Positions 62,368-64,000 of a stretch of 64,000 nucleotides of DNA are shown here, piece by piece. The stretch covers positions 63,951 to 127,950 of the forward strand of contig CAUYUJ010009502.1 in the NCBI GenBank assembly GCA_963575745.1. The letters are read 5' to 3'. Position 1 is the stretch's first letter. Each line of letters starts with the position of its first letter. The stretch comes from Prorocentrum cordatum. Its lineage: Eukaryota; Sar; Dinophyceae; Prorocentrales; Prorocentraceae. The position numbers and the translations under genes were made by a program. The notes under the pieces were generated by a model. The model had not been told where the DNA came from. It was given only the letters and a program-made list of their open reading frames with translations, and ran no database searches.

Positions 62368-63450
62368 TTAGTTAGCCCAGCGCACTTCGGCAAGCGGGGC
62401 GCTGTAGGCCAAGAACTGAGTCGCGAGATCAAGCGCGTCGGTGATCTCGTCCTTCGGGATCGCGATCGCCACGCGATTCGTCGAAGTTGAAAGGTCGCAC
62501 CCAATGCAGTCCACGGCGCAACCGCGCCTCGCCTTCGCGAAAGCAAGCGGGGGGCCGAGGACGCACCACGCTGCCGCCACCAAGGCGACAGGTCGATCGC
62601 GATGGCATCTGGCCCCCCTCAGCGCAAAAATGGAGCCATCCACGCAAAGGTGCCCCCCGCCTCGCGCGGGCCTGGACGCTTCCACGCCCGCCGGCAGGCC
62701 CTGCGCGCAGCGCGGGAGAATGGAAACTGGCCCCGCCCACGCGAGCGGCCCATTCCTCGATCCTCGGGCGGCCCTCGCGCATACGTTGCACGCGCCGCGG
62801 GCCGCCCCCACGAAGAATCTGCGCTCGCTCAGGCGCCATGGCACGTTCCAGAAGGCATCCTTCAAGTCCACGACGAAATGCTCGATCTGCCCCTCGCCCC
62901 CCAAGTCCACCACGAATTCGAGCGCGTCGCGCGCAGCATCGGCGGCCCGAGGCAGCACTACCCCAAGCGCATGGCGCGCCCGAGGCGACATTTCCAAAAT
63001 GCTCGAGGTCCAGAACGGGGCGCCTCTTAACTCTTCCCTGCTCGCCCTGCTCAATGACTGCGAACTTCGAGATCGCGTGCTCCTTGCCGAACCACTCGCA
63101 GAGCCGCTCGCGCATCGCCTCGACCAGCCAGGCCTCCTCTAAGAAAGATCTGATCTGCTCCAGGGGCTCCGGGCCCAGGTCTGGCGGCCCCACCCCGTCG
63201 GCGAAATCGACCGCCGAAGGCGCGCCTCGCCGCTGCTCAGGAAGGATCTGCAAGAAGACGGCGCCCGCGCCCAACGGATCGAGCGCCATGCCCGCCCCGA
63301 CGCCGCCCCGGGGCCATTCGCGCACGCACGCCCCCGGGTCGCCAGCCACCGCGGCCCACCGCTGCATTAAGCGCCCCCGAATACACGAGGAACAAGCGCC
63401 TGTGGGCGAGGGGCCGACGTCCGCGGAAAGGACCACGCTGGGCCCGTCTC
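62368..63450 (-). pseudogene. DIRS-like element: reverse transcriptase (decayed)
   Basis: The upstream frame (62,429-63,436) has EHAISKFAVIEQGEQG and RRPVLDLEHF, RT motifs 1-2. It then shifts to the frame 62,368-63,054 with FVVDLKDAFWNVPWR (catalytic Asp), RRFFVGAARG, GSRNGPLAWAGPVSI, and CVDGSIFALRG where YVDDPI-type sequence is expected, so the second Asp of the box is Gly; then LGPPLAFAKARRGCAVDCIG. DLKDAFW and GSRNGPLAWA are characteristic of the DIRS-like RT lineage rather than copia or LINE. At least one frameshift plus the lost Asp imply inactivity. Confidence 0.78.
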
Positions 63451-64000
63451 ACACAGCCCCGAGAGCGAACTCCAAATCGCCCGCGGCGTCGCCGAGCTCG
63501 CTGTCATTTAGGACGCCTGACGGCATGTGAAGGATCAGCTGCACCAGTTGCGGCTTCCTGTCGAATCCGGCGCCGAACAGAGGAGCGAGGATGCCGCCCA
63601 ACTTCGCGCGCCCGGGCAGCTCGGCAACCACCCTCGCCGCGCGGCGGAGACCGACCAGCGACGCCGCGCCCCCCCGGCGCCTGATCTGCTTTGCATCCAG
63701 CTTCGTTTCGCGAAGCTGGGCTGCACAGGCGATGCCCCCGTCGAGGTCGCGGACCGACCCCGCGTCGTCGCGAACTCCGCCCTTGCCTCAACGCGCCTCA
63801 CGGGCGGCCGGCGGCACTGCTCGCCGCAGGGCCGGCCCCCCCGAGCGGCCCCAGCGCCTGGATGCCCTAGGACTTCCCCTGCACGCGGGAAACCTTCGCA
63901 ACCTTCGCGGCCCGTGCGGCCAGCAGCGCGCCCATCCTGACCTCGCCCTTCCCCTCTGGCCTCAGCCCGGGAAGGCCGCGCTGCGACGGCGGGCGCTCTC
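63450..64000 (-). other. Upstream part of the DIRS-like element (unresolved)
   Basis: By position this should be the 5' coding part of the element on the minus strand. A short segment LVQLILHMPSGVLNDSELGD and neighbouring Arg/Ala-rich frames are present, but I recognise no Gag or other domain. The element may continue beyond the right edge. Confidence 0.4.

Overview
The window looks like a stretch of dinoflagellate nuclear DNA (inference, about 0.75; another repeat-rich protist is possible). It is GC-rich and packed with mini- and microsatellites. I find no convincing host protein-coding gene, rRNA or tRNA. Every recognisable coding sequence belongs to a retroelement, all on the minus strand. 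The element types fit dinoflagellates: Ty1/copia-like elements with a methyltransferase-like domain ahead of integrase, a DIRS-like reverse transcriptase plus tyrosine recombinase, and a LINE tail. Both LTR elements also carry a stretch resembling the dinoflagellate spliced leader.

Layout. 1-12,517 is a three-copy macrorepeat (tails at 2.8, 8.9 and 12.5 kb) built from ~158-bp CGT/CGC-rich minisatellite arrays followed by CGAGACATCC arrays. 12.5-29 kb holds no gene: palindromic AGAGGTGG repeats, TTAGCAGG and GGTCGTG arrays, a 1.3-kb (CTA)n tract, and several copies in both orientations of a composite repeat (an ~83-bp tandem array, a unique module, and TCC/AGG borders). 28-30 kb holds CTCAGC and 73-bp arrays, a ~92-nt poly(A), and a diverged interspersed repeat into which element 1 inserted. 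38.2-39.7 kb is a 90-bp minisatellite plus (TCC)n.

Element 1 (29,977-37,704) is a compact copia-like retrotransposon with 189-bp LTRs, a target duplication and a primer-binding site. Its order is gag, protease, methyltransferase-like domain, integrase, reverse transcriptase, RNase H. Frameshifts, one TGA and an altered YxDD box suggest it is inactive.

Element 2 (39,956-55,659) is the prize: a 15.7-kb copia-like element with short LTRs (224/233 bp), a TAGCG target duplication and the same primer-binding sequence. Besides gag, protease, methyltransferase-like domain, integrase and RT/RNase H it encodes a Tpt1/KptA RNA 2'-phosphotransferase domain with its R-H-R-R residues kept, and a complete RING-H2 finger. 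About 35 copies of a 14-nt hairpin, GC-N-N-G + GNRA tetraloop + C-N'-N'-GC, run through its sense strand. Stems differ from copy to copy but stay paired, in coding and untranslated parts alike. I know of no description of such a system.

To the right are the 3' end of a LINE ORF2 (55.85-56.8 kb), another composite repeat (57.2-58.2 kb), a 12-bp minisatellite (58.6-58.8 kb) and a decayed DIRS-like element running off or near the right edge (RT 62.4-63.4, RNase H 61.6-62.4, tyrosine recombinase 59.7-61.0 kb). All comparisons were made by eye; identities and counts are approximate.
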